This document shows positions 56,734-64,000 of a DNA stretch of 64,000 bases, in pieces. The stretch spans positions 403,904-467,903 of the forward strand of contig NZ_WTVA01000003.1 of the NCBI RefSeq assembly GCF_009882935.1, read 5' to 3'. The notes beneath the pieces are model-generated. The model ran no database searches. It saw only the letters and a list, made by a program, of their open reading frames with translations, and was not told the origin of the DNA. The translations under genes and the position numbers were made by a program. This DNA is from Sneathiella chungangensis (GTDB taxonomy: Bacteria; Pseudomonadota; Alphaproteobacteria; Sneathiellales; Sneathiellaceae). Each line of letters starts with the position of its first letter. Position 1 is the stretch's first letter.

Positions 56734-56743
56734 GCCACCGCTA

Positions 56744-56785
56744 GCTCCCGGCGCCTTTGATCATCGCGCCGGGAGCATTTTTTTT
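56744..56785 (+). terminator. Strong stem-loop terminator between matP and matQ
   Basis: Perfect 11-bp arms GCTCCCGGCGC (56744-56754) and GCGCCGGGAGC (56766-56776) are followed by A and eight T. It lies inside the operon, so it is probably a partial terminator. Confidence 0.92.
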
Positions 56786-56805
56786 ACTGTTTTTAGGGGG
56801 CGCAC

Positions 56806-57330
56806 ATGTCTTCTTTACTGAACGCCATCGATGCGGTGTCGAAATTTTTCGGTATCATGGCCGCTCTGCTTGTCACCTCCGCCATTTTTGTCGTCTGCCA
56901 GATGGTGGTTCTGCGCTATTTCCTCAATGAATCGACCGTCTGGCAAACGGAATATGTCACCTATGTGATTGTCGCCGCCACCTTTCTCGGCGCGCCCTAT
57001 GTCCTGTTGGTCAAGGGCCATGTGAATGTTGATTTGCTGCCGCATTATCTTGCGCCGGGACCGAAGAAGGCGATGGCGATTATCGCCTCGCTGATCGCGC
57101 TCCTGTTCTGCGCCGGGCTGGCCTGGCAGGGCTATCTCCTGTTGATGGACGCGATCGAGGGCGGATGGGTTACCGATACGGTCTGGGAGCTGCCGCTCTG
57201 GATTGCCTATCTCCCGATGGCCTTCGGGATGGCGCTTCTCTGCGTGCAGTATGTCGCGGAAATCATCGGCATTGCCTTCGATTTGAAAACCCCGGACATC
57301 GCCGCCGGCCATATCGTGGGGGGAGACTGA
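56806..57330 (+). CDS. matQ: TRAP transporter small permease for malonate
   Basis: The 174-residue DctQ-family membrane protein has four hydrophobic helices and the conserved VWQTEYVTYVIVAATFLGAP segment at about residues 44-63. It joins the large permease to form the sodium-coupled membrane part. AGGGGG lies before ATG 56806. The large-permease gene starts two bases after its stop. Confidence 0.9.
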   Translation: MSSLLNAIDAVSKFFGIMAALLVTSAIFVVCQMVVLRYFLNESTVWQTEYVTYVIVAATFLGAPYVLLVKGHVNVDLLPHYLAPGPKKAMAIIASLIALLFCAGLAWQGYLLLMDAIEGGWVTDTVWELPLWIAYLPMAFGMALLCVQYVAEIIGIAFDLKTPDIAAGHIVGGD

Positions 57331-57332
57331 CC

Positions 57333-58640
57333 ATGGATCCTCTCGTAATCGGCATCCTGGCGGCGATTGCCGTCGTCCTGCTTCTGGCGACGGGCATTCC
57401 GGTTGCCTTCGGCCTCGGCTTCGTTTCCTTCCTGTTCCTTGTCCTGTTTGAGGGATTTGACAGCCTTGGCGTGGTCGCGGAAACCTTCTTTGCCGGGATC
57501 GGCGAATTTTCCCTTGTCTCGATCCCGATGTTCATTGTCATGGGGGCGGCGGTTGCCTCCTCTCCGGCGGGGAAAGACCTGTTCGAGGCGCTCGATCGCT
57601 GGCTGACCCGGGTGCCGGGCGGCCTGATCATCTCCAATATCGGCGCCTGCTCCGTCTTCGCGGCGCTCAGCGGATCCTCGCCCGCGACCTGCGCCGCCAT
57701 CGGCAAGATGGGCATCCCGGAGATGCAGAAGCGCGGCTATCCCGACAGCCTCGCCGCCGGATCGATCGCGGCGGGCGGCACGCTTGGCATCCTGATCCCG
57801 CCGTCGGTCACCATGATCGTCTATGGCATTGCCACCGAAACCTCGATCGGCCGGCTGTTCCTTGCGGGCGTCTTTCCGGGCGTCCTCCTGACGGCGCTGT
57901 TCATGGCCTGGGCGATTTTCTTCGCCTGGCGGAGCGGCTATGACTTCCGCGACAAGATCGGCTCTTTCTCCTGGCGGCAGAAATTCGAGATCCTGCCGCG
58001 CGTGCTGCCGTTCCTTGCGATCGTCGTCGGCATCCTCTTCGTGCTCTATGGCGGCGTGGCGACGCCGTCGGAGGCCGCGGGCGTCGGCGCCTTTTTCTGC
58101 CTGCTGCTGGTCGCGGTGATCTACCGGATCGTGCAGCCGAAAAAAATCTGGGAAATCCTCAGCAGCTCGACCCGCGAAAGCGTCATGATCCTGATGATCA
58201 TCGGTGCCTCGGCGCTGTTCTCCTATACCCTCTCCAGCCTCTTCGTCACCCAGTCGGTCGCCGAATATATCGCCGCACTCGACGTCAATAAATGGGTGCT
58301 GATGGCGATGATCAACGTCTTTCTGCTCGTCGCCGGATTTTTTTTACCGCCCGTTGCCGTCATTGTCATGACAGCGCCAATATTGCTCCCCATTATTATC
58401 AATGCGGGATTCGATCCCTATTGGTTTGCGGTGATCCTGACCATAAATATGGAAATAGGTCTGATCACCCCGCCAGTGGGTTTGAACCTGTATGTCATCA
58501 ACGGGATTGCGCCGGGGATATCCCTGCCGACGATCCTTAGAGGGGCCCTGCCATTCATGCTCTGCATGATCGTGGGGATCGTAATATTGTGCTTCTTTCC
58601 GGAGATCGCGACCTGGTTGCCGGAAAAAATTATGGGATAG
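57333..58640 (+). CDS. matM: TRAP transporter large permease for malonate
   Basis: The 435-residue DctM-family membrane protein has about 12 helices and the typical GSSPATCAAIGKMGIPEMQK and AAGGTLGILIPPSVTMIVYG segments. A C-terminal half mirrors this with LITPPVGLNLYVINGI. ATG 57333 follows GGGGGAG at good spacing; the longer frame overlapping matQ is not needed. Confidence 0.94.
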   Translation: MDPLVIGILAAIAVVLLLATGIPVAFGLGFVSFLFLVLFEGFDSLGVVAETFFAGIGEFSLVSIPMFIVMGAAVASSPAGKDLFEALDRWLTRVPGGLIISNIGACSVFAALSGSSPATCAAIGKMGIPEMQKRGYPDSLAAGSIAAGGTLGILIPPSVTMIVYGIATETSIGRLFLAGVFPGVLLTALFMAWAIFFAWRSGYDFRDKIGSFSWRQKFEILPRVLPFLAIVVGILFVLYGGVATPSEAAGVGAFFCLLLVAVIYRIVQPKKIWEILSSSTRESVMILMIIGASALFSYTLSSLFVTQSVAEYIAALDVNKWVLMAMINVFLLVAGFFLPPVAVIVMTAPILLPIIINAGFDPYWFAVILTINMEIGLITPPVGLNLYVINGIAPGISLPTILRGALPFMLCMIVGIVILCFFPEIATWLPEKIMG

Positions 58641-58648
58641 AATGAAAT

Positions 58649-59971
58649 ATGGCACCGACGTTTGTTTCTCAGTTTTTCAATTCGATTGCGGATACCGGAC
58701 GCGAGCTTCTCGACCTGCGCGGCGGCAAGAAACGGAGCCACAGCATCGAGGGGCTGTGCCGGGACTTGCTGACCCAGAAGGGCGAGGCGTCGGGCATGGC
58801 GCTTGCCCGCGAGGTGGTGGAGGCCTGGAACGTCCTGATTGACGAGGAAAAACTCAATTTTTTCAAATTTCTGAGCGAGGAGATGGCGCCGGACCAGAAG
58901 AAAATCGAGAAGGCCGTCGCGACCTATCATAAAGAGCCAAGCGCGGACAATTACCGTCTGCTGGCCGATGCGATTGAGGCGCCGCGCCAGGAACTGATGC
59001 GGCGGATCAATTTCGCGCCGGGCGGCACCGCGGCGATCGTCGCCATGCGCAAGTTCCTTGTCGGCCTGCTGCGCAAGAAACCCGAGCTCAAGGCCGTGGA
59101 CAGCGATCTGCAGCATTTGCTCAGCTCCTGGTTCAATCGCGGCTTTCTCTCGCTGGAGCGGATTTCCTGGCGCACCCCGGCCGTGGTTCTTGAAAAGCTG
59201 ATCGAATATGAGGCCGTACACGAGATCGAGGGATGGGACGATCTGCGCCGCCGGCTGGATAAGGACCGACGCTGCTTCGCCTTCTTCCATCCGGCGCTCC
59301 CCGATGAGCCGCTGATCTTCGTCGAGGTCGCGCTCGTGAAGGGTCTCGCCTCGGCGATTCCGCCGCTGCTCTCGCGGGAGGGGGAGCGGGGCGATCCGAC
59401 CAAGGCCGATACGGCGATTTTCTATTCCATCAGCAACTGCCAGGACGGTCTCAAGGGCATCAGCTTCGGCAATTTCCTGATCAAGCAGGTGGTGGCGGAA
59501 CTCTCGGCGGAGCTGCCGAACCTCAGGCATTTCGCGACCCTGTCGCCGATCCCCGGCTTCCTGCGGTGGCTGACCGGCGTCAAGGGCGCGGTTGCCGGCA
59601 TGCATTTCAAGGATGTCAACGCCGTCCGCAAGGCGATCAGCGATCCCGACTGGCCGAACAAGCCGGAGGTCGTCGAGGACATCCGCGAACCGCTCGAACA
59701 TCTCTGCGCCCATTACCTGATCAACGAGAAAAGCGGCGAGCGTCCGCTCGATCCGGTGACGCGATTCCATCTTGGCAACGGCGCGCGGCTTGAGCAGCTC
59801 AACTGGCTCGGCGATACCTCGCCGAACGGTCTTGCGCAGTCCGCCGGGCTCTTGGTGAATTATTATTACAGCCTCAAGGATATCGAGAAGAACCACGAGG
59901 CCTATGCCAATGAGCGCAAGGTCGTCGCTTCCTCGGCGCTGCAGTCGCTCGCCAAGGCCGCCAAGAAATAG
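58649..59971 (+). CDS. matA: Malonyl-CoA decarboxylase
   Basis: The 440-residue enzyme converts malonyl-CoA to acetyl-CoA and CO2. It has an N-terminal four-helix region and a C-terminal GNAT-like catalytic domain. The active-site Ser is in HFATLSPIPGF (S299), the likely catalytic His is H374 in RFHLGNGARLEQLNW, and ISFGNFLIKQVV precedes it. With MatB it completes malonate to acetyl-CoA. It lacks a peroxisomal or mitochondrial signal, as expected. A terminator follows at 59998. Confidence 0.95.
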   Translation: MAPTFVSQFFNSIADTGRELLDLRGGKKRSHSIEGLCRDLLTQKGEASGMALAREVVEAWNVLIDEEKLNFFKFLSEEMAPDQKKIEKAVATYHKEPSADNYRLLADAIEAPRQELMRRINFAPGGTAAIVAMRKFLVGLLRKKPELKAVDSDLQHLLSSWFNRGFLSLERISWRTPAVVLEKLIEYEAVHEIEGWDDLRRRLDKDRRCFAFFHPALPDEPLIFVEVALVKGLASAIPPLLSREGERGDPTKADTAIFYSISNCQDGLKGISFGNFLIKQVVAELSAELPNLRHFATLSPIPGFLRWLTGVKGAVAGMHFKDVNAVRKAISDPDWPNKPEVVEDIREPLEHLCAHYLINEKSGERPLDPVTRFHLGNGARLEQLNWLGDTSPNGLAQSAGLLVNYYYSLKDIEKNHEAYANERKVVASSALQSLAKAAKK

Positions 59972-59997
59972 CCTGCCCTTCGCACCGCCACCTGCAC

Positions 59998-60031
59998 CGC
60001 CGCCTGGCCAGCCCCGGGCGGCTCATTTTTT
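59998..60031 (+). terminator. Intrinsic terminator of the mat operon
   Basis: GCCGCC (59998-60003) pairs with GGCGGC (60016-60021), followed by TCA and seven T. Confidence 0.8.
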
Positions 60032-60148
60032 TGTCGACGGCGGGGGGGCGATGCTTATAATCGGGCGCAAGGACGCTGGGATCAATCCTGGAGATCGGCA
60101 ATAAACAAGAAAAAACAACAACAAGAATAAACAACAAAAGGATAAGAA

Positions 60149-61069
60149 ATGTCTGATCACGATATGCTTGCGGGAAAAGTAGTGGTGGTAACGGGTGCGG
60201 GCCGGGGTGTCGGCCGCGGGATCGCCATCATGTGCGCAGAGTATGGCGCGAAGGTCGTCGTCAATGACCTGGGCGGCACGGAACAGGGCGAGGGGGCCGA
60301 TCAGGTGCCGGCGCTTGAGGTCGTAAAAACCATCACCGATGCCGGCGGGGAAGCCATCGCCAATTTCGGCAATGTCGCAAAATCCGACGATGCCGGCGAG
60401 ATGATCGAAACCGCGCGGCGGGAATTCGGTCGCATCGACTGTGTCGTCAACAACGCCGGTATCCTGCGCGACGTCATCTTCCACAAGATGAGCGAGGAGG
60501 AATTCGACGCCGTCATCTCCGTTCACCTCAAGGGCAGCTTCAACGTCGCCCGCGCCGCCGCCCCCTATCTGCGCGAGCAGCAGAGCGGCTCCATGGTGCA
60601 TATGACCTCGACCTCGGGCCTGATCGGCAATTTCGGGCAGGCGAACTATGCGGCGGCCAAGCTCGGCATCGCCGGGCTGTCGCGCTCCATCGCGCTTGAT
60701 ATGTCGCGCTTTAACGTGCGGTCGAACTGCATTTCTCCCTTTGCCTGGTCGCGCCTGATTGGAACGATCCCGCAAGGCACGGATGCCGAACGCGAACGGG
60801 TTGCCAAGATCCAGCAGATGACGCCGGAGAAAATCGCGCCGCTCGCCGTCTATCTTCTCTCCGACCAGGCTGCCGACATCACCGGCAATATCTTCGTTGT
60901 CCGCAATAACGAGATTTGCCTGATGAGCCAGCCGCGCCCGATCCGCAACCTGCAGACCTCCGATGGCTGGACGCCGGAAAGCGTGGCCTCGCGCTTCGGC
61001 CCGGCGGTGAAATCCTCGCTGGTGCCGCTGGAACGCTCCGGCGACGTCTTCTCCTGGGATCCGGTCTAG
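60149..61069 (+). CDS. SDR dehydrogenase resembling the first domain of peroxisomal MFE-2
   Basis: The 306-residue short-chain dehydrogenase has the cofactor loop TGAGRGVGRGIA at 15-26, NNAG at 101-104, and the catalytic Tyr/Lys in NYAAAKLG (Y167, K171). LGGTEQGEG after strand two and the long C-terminal extension resemble 17-beta-HSD type 4 (MFE-2), which oxidises (3R)-hydroxyacyl-CoA. A MaoC hydratase gene starts 11 bases after its stop, so the pair would perform hydration and oxidation of an enoyl-CoA. Confidence 0.9.
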   Translation: MSDHDMLAGKVVVVTGAGRGVGRGIAIMCAEYGAKVVVNDLGGTEQGEGADQVPALEVVKTITDAGGEAIANFGNVAKSDDAGEMIETARREFGRIDCVVNNAGILRDVIFHKMSEEEFDAVISVHLKGSFNVARAAAPYLREQQSGSMVHMTSTSGLIGNFGQANYAAAKLGIAGLSRSIALDMSRFNVRSNCISPFAWSRLIGTIPQGTDAERERVAKIQQMTPEKIAPLAVYLLSDQAADITGNIFVVRNNEICLMSQPRPIRNLQTSDGWTPESVASRFGPAVKSSLVPLERSGDVFSWDPV

Positions 61070-61080
61070 GGGGCGGCGGC

Positions 61081-61938
61081 ATGACGATCGATTATGACAA
61101 GCTGATCAACTGGAAGTTCGACGATATCGAGCAGACCTATACGTCGAAGGACACGATCCTGTATGCGCTCGGCGTCGGGCTGTCCATGGACCCGCTCGAT
61201 ATGGACCAGCTCCGTTTCACCTATGAGGAGGATCTGCTGGCCCTGCCGACCATGGCCGTGGTGCTCGCCTATCCCGGCTTTTTCCTGAAACAGCCGGAAT
61301 TCGGCGTCGACTGGGTGAAGGTCCTGCATGGGGAGCAGGGGATCGAGATTCACAAGCCGCTGCCCGCCGAAGGCACGGTCGTCGGCACGACGAAGATCAC
61401 CGAGATTATTGATAAGGGGGAGGGCAAGGGCGCGCTCATGTACTCCACCCGCGAGGTGCGGGAGAAATCGAGCGGCGATCTGCTGGCGACCCTTACCTCC
61501 ACGACCTTCTGTCGCGGTGATGGCGGCTTCGGCGGCCCGAAGGTGGAGGCGCCGAAACCCCATGAACTGCCCGATCGCGCACCCGACAGCGTGGTCGAGC
61601 TGCCGACCCTGAAGCAGGCGGCGCTCATCTATCGCCTGAGCGGGGATTTCAATCCGCTGCATGCGGACCCGCGCGTCGCGACGGCGGCCGGGTTCAAGGC
61701 GCCGATCCTGCATGGTCTCGGCACCCTGGGGGTGGCGGGTCATGCCATCGTCAAGCAGGCCTGCGGCTATGATCCGGCGAAGCTGAAATCGCTGCGCCTG
61801 CGCTTCTCGTCCCCGGTCTATCCGGGCGAGACGATTCAAACCGAAATGTGGCACGACGAGGACGTGACGTCCTTCCGCTGCCGCGTGAAGGAGCGGGATA
61901 TCGTCGTCCTCAACAACGGCTACGCCAGGATCGGCTAG
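61081..61938 (+). CDS. MaoC-family (R)-specific enoyl-CoA hydratase (hydratase 2)
   Basis: The 285-residue double-hot-dog protein has the hydratase 2 motif SGDFNPLHADPRVATAAGFK at about residues 187-206, carrying the catalytic Asp and His, then APILHGLGTLGVAGHAIV. It hydrates trans-2-enoyl-CoA to the (3R)-hydroxy form. It corresponds to the second domain of MFE-2, encoded as a separate gene after the SDR. ATG 61081 has AGGGGG upstream. Confidence 0.93.
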   Translation: MTIDYDKLINWKFDDIEQTYTSKDTILYALGVGLSMDPLDMDQLRFTYEEDLLALPTMAVVLAYPGFFLKQPEFGVDWVKVLHGEQGIEIHKPLPAEGTVVGTTKITEIIDKGEGKGALMYSTREVREKSSGDLLATLTSTTFCRGDGGFGGPKVEAPKPHELPDRAPDSVVELPTLKQAALIYRLSGDFNPLHADPRVATAAGFKAPILHGLGTLGVAGHAIVKQACGYDPAKLKSLRLRFSSPVYPGETIQTEMWHDEDVTSFRCRVKERDIVVLNNGYARIG

Positions 61939-61974
61939 ACCCTTCGGGCGCTTCAACGACGTGAGGAATGTATT

Positions 61975-62643
61975 TTGAAAGTATCTGAGGCGATCAAGTC
62001 GCGCATGACCGTGCGCCAGTTTCTCGACAAGCCCGTCCCGGTGGAAACCGTCCGCGAGATTATCGAAATCTCGAAGCGGGCGCCGTCGGGCGGCAACCTG
62101 CAGCCCTGGACCGTGCATGTGGTCATGGGCGATGCCCTGACGGCGCTTGTCAAAGATGTCACGGACAAGCTCGCGAAGGGGGTCAGGGAAACGCCCGAAT
62201 ATAACGTCTATCCGCCGGAGCTTGTGGACCCCTACCGGACCCGGCGGCGCATTGTCGGTCAGCAGCTCTACGATCTGATCGGCGTGCCGAGGGAGGATAC
62301 GCCGGGCAAGCTCAAGCAGCTTGCGCGGAATTTCCGTTTCTTCGATGCGCCCGTCGGTATTTTCTTCGTTCTCCACCGGCAGATGGAGGTCGGGCAATAT
62401 GCGGATGTCGGCATGTTCATGGAGAATATCATGCTGCTCGCCCGCGAATATGGCCTCGATACCTGCCCGCAGGAAGCCTGGGCCCGCTGGCCGCAAACCC
62501 TGAAAGAGCATCTCTCACTTACGGACGACGAGATTCTCTTCTGCGGCATGGCGCTCGGCTATCGCGATGAGGCCGCGGTGATCAACGAACTGGTCTCGGA
62601 ACGCGAGGAATTCGACAATTTCGTCACCCTGCACGGGGTATGA
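61975..62643 (+). CDS. Nitroreductase-family FMN oxidoreductase
   Basis: The 222-residue flavoprotein begins EAIKSRMTVRQFLDKPVPVE and has the FMN-phosphate segment RAPSGGNLQPWTVHVV and a later FMENIMLLAREYGLDTCPQE. Such enzymes reduce nitro groups, quinones or enones with NAD(P)H. The start is TTG 61975 with GAGGA eight bases before. It lies between the hydratase and acyl-CoA dehydrogenase genes in an apparent four-gene operon for an acyl-CoA substrate. Confidence 0.92.
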   Translation: MKVSEAIKSRMTVRQFLDKPVPVETVREIIEISKRAPSGGNLQPWTVHVVMGDALTALVKDVTDKLAKGVRETPEYNVYPPELVDPYRTRRRIVGQQLYDLIGVPREDTPGKLKQLARNFRFFDAPVGIFFVLHRQMEVGQYADVGMFMENIMLLAREYGLDTCPQEAWARWPQTLKEHLSLTDDEILFCGMALGYRDEAAVINELVSEREEFDNFVTLHGV

Positions 62644-62655
62644 GGCAGAGATCCC

Positions 62656-63810
62656 ATGGATGAAGATATTATCGGCGAGGTCCGCCGGACCGTTCGCCAG
62701 CTGTGCGAAAATTTTCCGGGCGCCTACTGGCGGGAGAAGGACCGGGAGCGGGCCTATCCCTCGGAATTCGTCAATGCGCTTACCGAGGCGGGGCTGCTCG
62801 CCTCCCTGATCCCGGAGGAATATGGCGGCGCGGGGCTTCCGTTAAGCGTCGCCTCGGCGATCCTCGAGGAGATCCATGCGAACGGCTGCAACGGTGCCGC
62901 TTGCCATGCCCAGATGTATACCATGGGCACGCTGCTCCGCCACGGATCGGAGGAACAGCGGAGACAATACCTCCCCGGTATCGCCAGCGGGGAGCTGCGC
63001 CTGCAGGCCTTCGGCGTGACCGAGCCCACGGCGGGGACCGATACCACCAGTCTCTCGACCATGGCTGTCCGCGATGGCGATGACTATGTGGTCAACGGCC
63101 AGAAAGTCTGGACCAGCCGCGCCGAATATTCCGATTTGATGATCCTGCTCGCCCGCACGACCCCCAAAGAGAAAGTGGCGAAGCGCGCCGACGGCCTCTC
63201 CGTCTTTATCGTCGATATGCGCGAGGTGGTGGGCAACGGCATGACCATCCGCCCGATCCGCACCATGATCAACCATGCGACGACCGAGGTTTTCTTCGAT
63301 AACATGCGCATCCCGGCCTCCAGCCTGATCGGGGAGGAGGGGAAGGGCTTTCGCTATATCCTGACCGGCATGAATGCGGAGCGGATATTGATCGCCTCCG
63401 AATGTCTTGGCGATGCCGACTGGTTTATCAAGACCGGTTCCGATTACGCCCGCGATCGCAAGGTCTTCGGCCGGCCCATCGGGCAGAACCAGGGCATCCA
63501 GTTCCCGATCGCCCGGGCCTATGCCGATATGCGCGCGGCCAAGCTGATGGTGCAGGAGGCCTGCCGGCTTTATGACGCGGGCGATCCGTGCGGGGCGGAG
63601 GCCAATATGGCGAAGATGCTGGCCTCGGAAGCCGCCTGGGCAGCGGGGGAAGCCTGCCTGCAGACCCATGGCGGTTTCGGCTTCGCCGAGGAATATGATG
63701 TCGAGCGCAAATTCCGCGAAACCCGGCTCTACCAGATCGCGCCGATCTCGACCAATCTCATCCTCTCCTATCTCGCCGAACATGAACTCGATCTGCCGCG
63801 CTCCTACTGA
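62656..63810 (+). CDS. Acyl-CoA dehydrogenase, atypical C-terminal active-site segment
   Basis: The 384-residue FAD-dependent acyl-CoA dehydrogenase has LQAFGVTEPTAGTDTTSLST (flavin binding, about 116-135), VWTSRAEYSDLMILLART, and QTHGGFGFAEEYDVERKFRE near the end. The usual IYEGTSEIQ, with the catalytic Glu in many members, is replaced by IAPISTNLIL. The base is therefore either elsewhere, as in isovaleryl-CoA dehydrogenase, or missing. It is the last gene of the SDR-hydratase-nitroreductase group. Confidence 0.93.
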   Translation: MDEDIIGEVRRTVRQLCENFPGAYWREKDRERAYPSEFVNALTEAGLLASLIPEEYGGAGLPLSVASAILEEIHANGCNGAACHAQMYTMGTLLRHGSEEQRRQYLPGIASGELRLQAFGVTEPTAGTDTTSLSTMAVRDGDDYVVNGQKVWTSRAEYSDLMILLARTTPKEKVAKRADGLSVFIVDMREVVGNGMTIRPIRTMINHATTEVFFDNMRIPASSLIGEEGKGFRYILTGMNAERILIASECLGDADWFIKTGSDYARDRKVFGRPIGQNQGIQFPIARAYADMRAAKLMVQEACRLYDAGDPCGAEANMAKMLASEAAWAAGEACLQTHGGFGFAEEYDVERKFRETRLYQIAPISTNLILSYLAEHELDLPRSY

Positions 63811-63940
63811 GTGATTCCGTAAACCGCTGCCGCCGGTCCGGGCCGGGGGCGCCGTACGGGCTTTTCGGGGCATTTACTAGGCGGTTCGGCGGGGGACTAT
63901 ACAAGATATTGAAGACTGTAAAAAAACTGAAAAATTTCCG

Positions 63941-63969
63941 TTGACGTGATTGGATGATGTGCCTATAAA
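63941..63969 (+). promoter_or_regulatory. Strong stable-RNA-type promoter pointing out of the window
   Basis: TTGACG (63941-63946), an exact 17-base spacer and TATAAA (63964-63969) are preceded by an A-rich stretch resembling an UP element (about 63902-63938) and followed by a GC-rich discriminator (CCGCGTC). This combination is typical of rRNA operon promoters. No gene follows within the last 30 bases. The 190 bases after the acyl-CoA dehydrogenase otherwise show nothing coding. Confidence 0.7.
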
Positions 63970-64000
63970 CCGCGTCACGCTGACGGGGCGGGTCTGGATG

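Overview
The window is about 64 kb of GC-rich (about 60% by eye) chromosomal DNA from a free-living alphaproteobacterium. Evidence: densely packed genes, a malonate TRAP operon of the rhizobial matPQMAB type, SoeABC-like sulfite dehydrogenase genes, isoquinoline-oxidoreductase-like genes, split multifunctional beta-oxidation proteins, and strong -35/-10 promoters such as the stable-RNA-like promoter at the right edge. I cannot place it to genus; marine Rhodospirillales/Sneathiella-like bacteria would fit, but that is inference.

Left part (1-16 kb): the 3' end of alaS; a structured intergenic region that may encode a minus-strand small RNA; htpX; then a TetR-regulated set for CoA-thioester catabolism (feruloyl-CoA-synthase-like ligase, medium-chain reductase, fused enoyl-CoA hydratase/3-hydroxyacyl-CoA dehydrogenase) next to a CaiB-type CoA transferase and a DHA2 exporter. 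These are followed by a Tag-like glycosylase, a two-gene molybdenum hydroxylase (IorAB type) and recQ.

The most unusual part (16.0-20.9 kb) is an R-body-type cluster: seven consecutive RebB-family genes of different length and tail composition, all on the minus strand, bounded by an orphan IS3-OrfA-like helix-turn-helix gene and a divergent ECF-type sigma factor gene. The control region is strikingly AT-rich, and several perfect inverted repeats lie between the genes. R-bodies are protein ribbons that extend on an environmental trigger; here the set may build a multi-subunit version.

Middle part (21-49 kb): soeABC (cytoplasmic sulfite oxidation), a DEAD-box helicase, an MscS channel and a two-helix K+ channel; a GMC oxidoreductase with a 3-hydroxyisobutyrate-dehydrogenase-like enzyme; a second molybdoenzyme; a GFA protein; glycerate 2-kinase; a cupin regulator divergent from tdh-kbl (threonine to glycine and acetyl-CoA); betA and betB (choline to glycine betaine); a DMT exporter; an ArgE-like deacylase; and a complete dipeptide-type ABC importer with fused ATPases.

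Right part (49-64 kb): an AT-rich patch with a small zinc-ribbon gene, a GNAT enzyme, a DUF2817 peptidase-like protein, a GST-like protein and a CGNR regulator; the malonate system (matR, matB leftward; matP, matQ, matM, matA rightward) with paired palindromes in the divergent region; a split peroxisomal-MFE-2-like SDR plus hydratase pair; a nitroreductase; an acyl-CoA dehydrogenase; and finally a strong promoter with the look of an rRNA operon promoter pointing out of the window. No tRNA, complete rRNA, CRISPR array or complete insertion sequence was seen.
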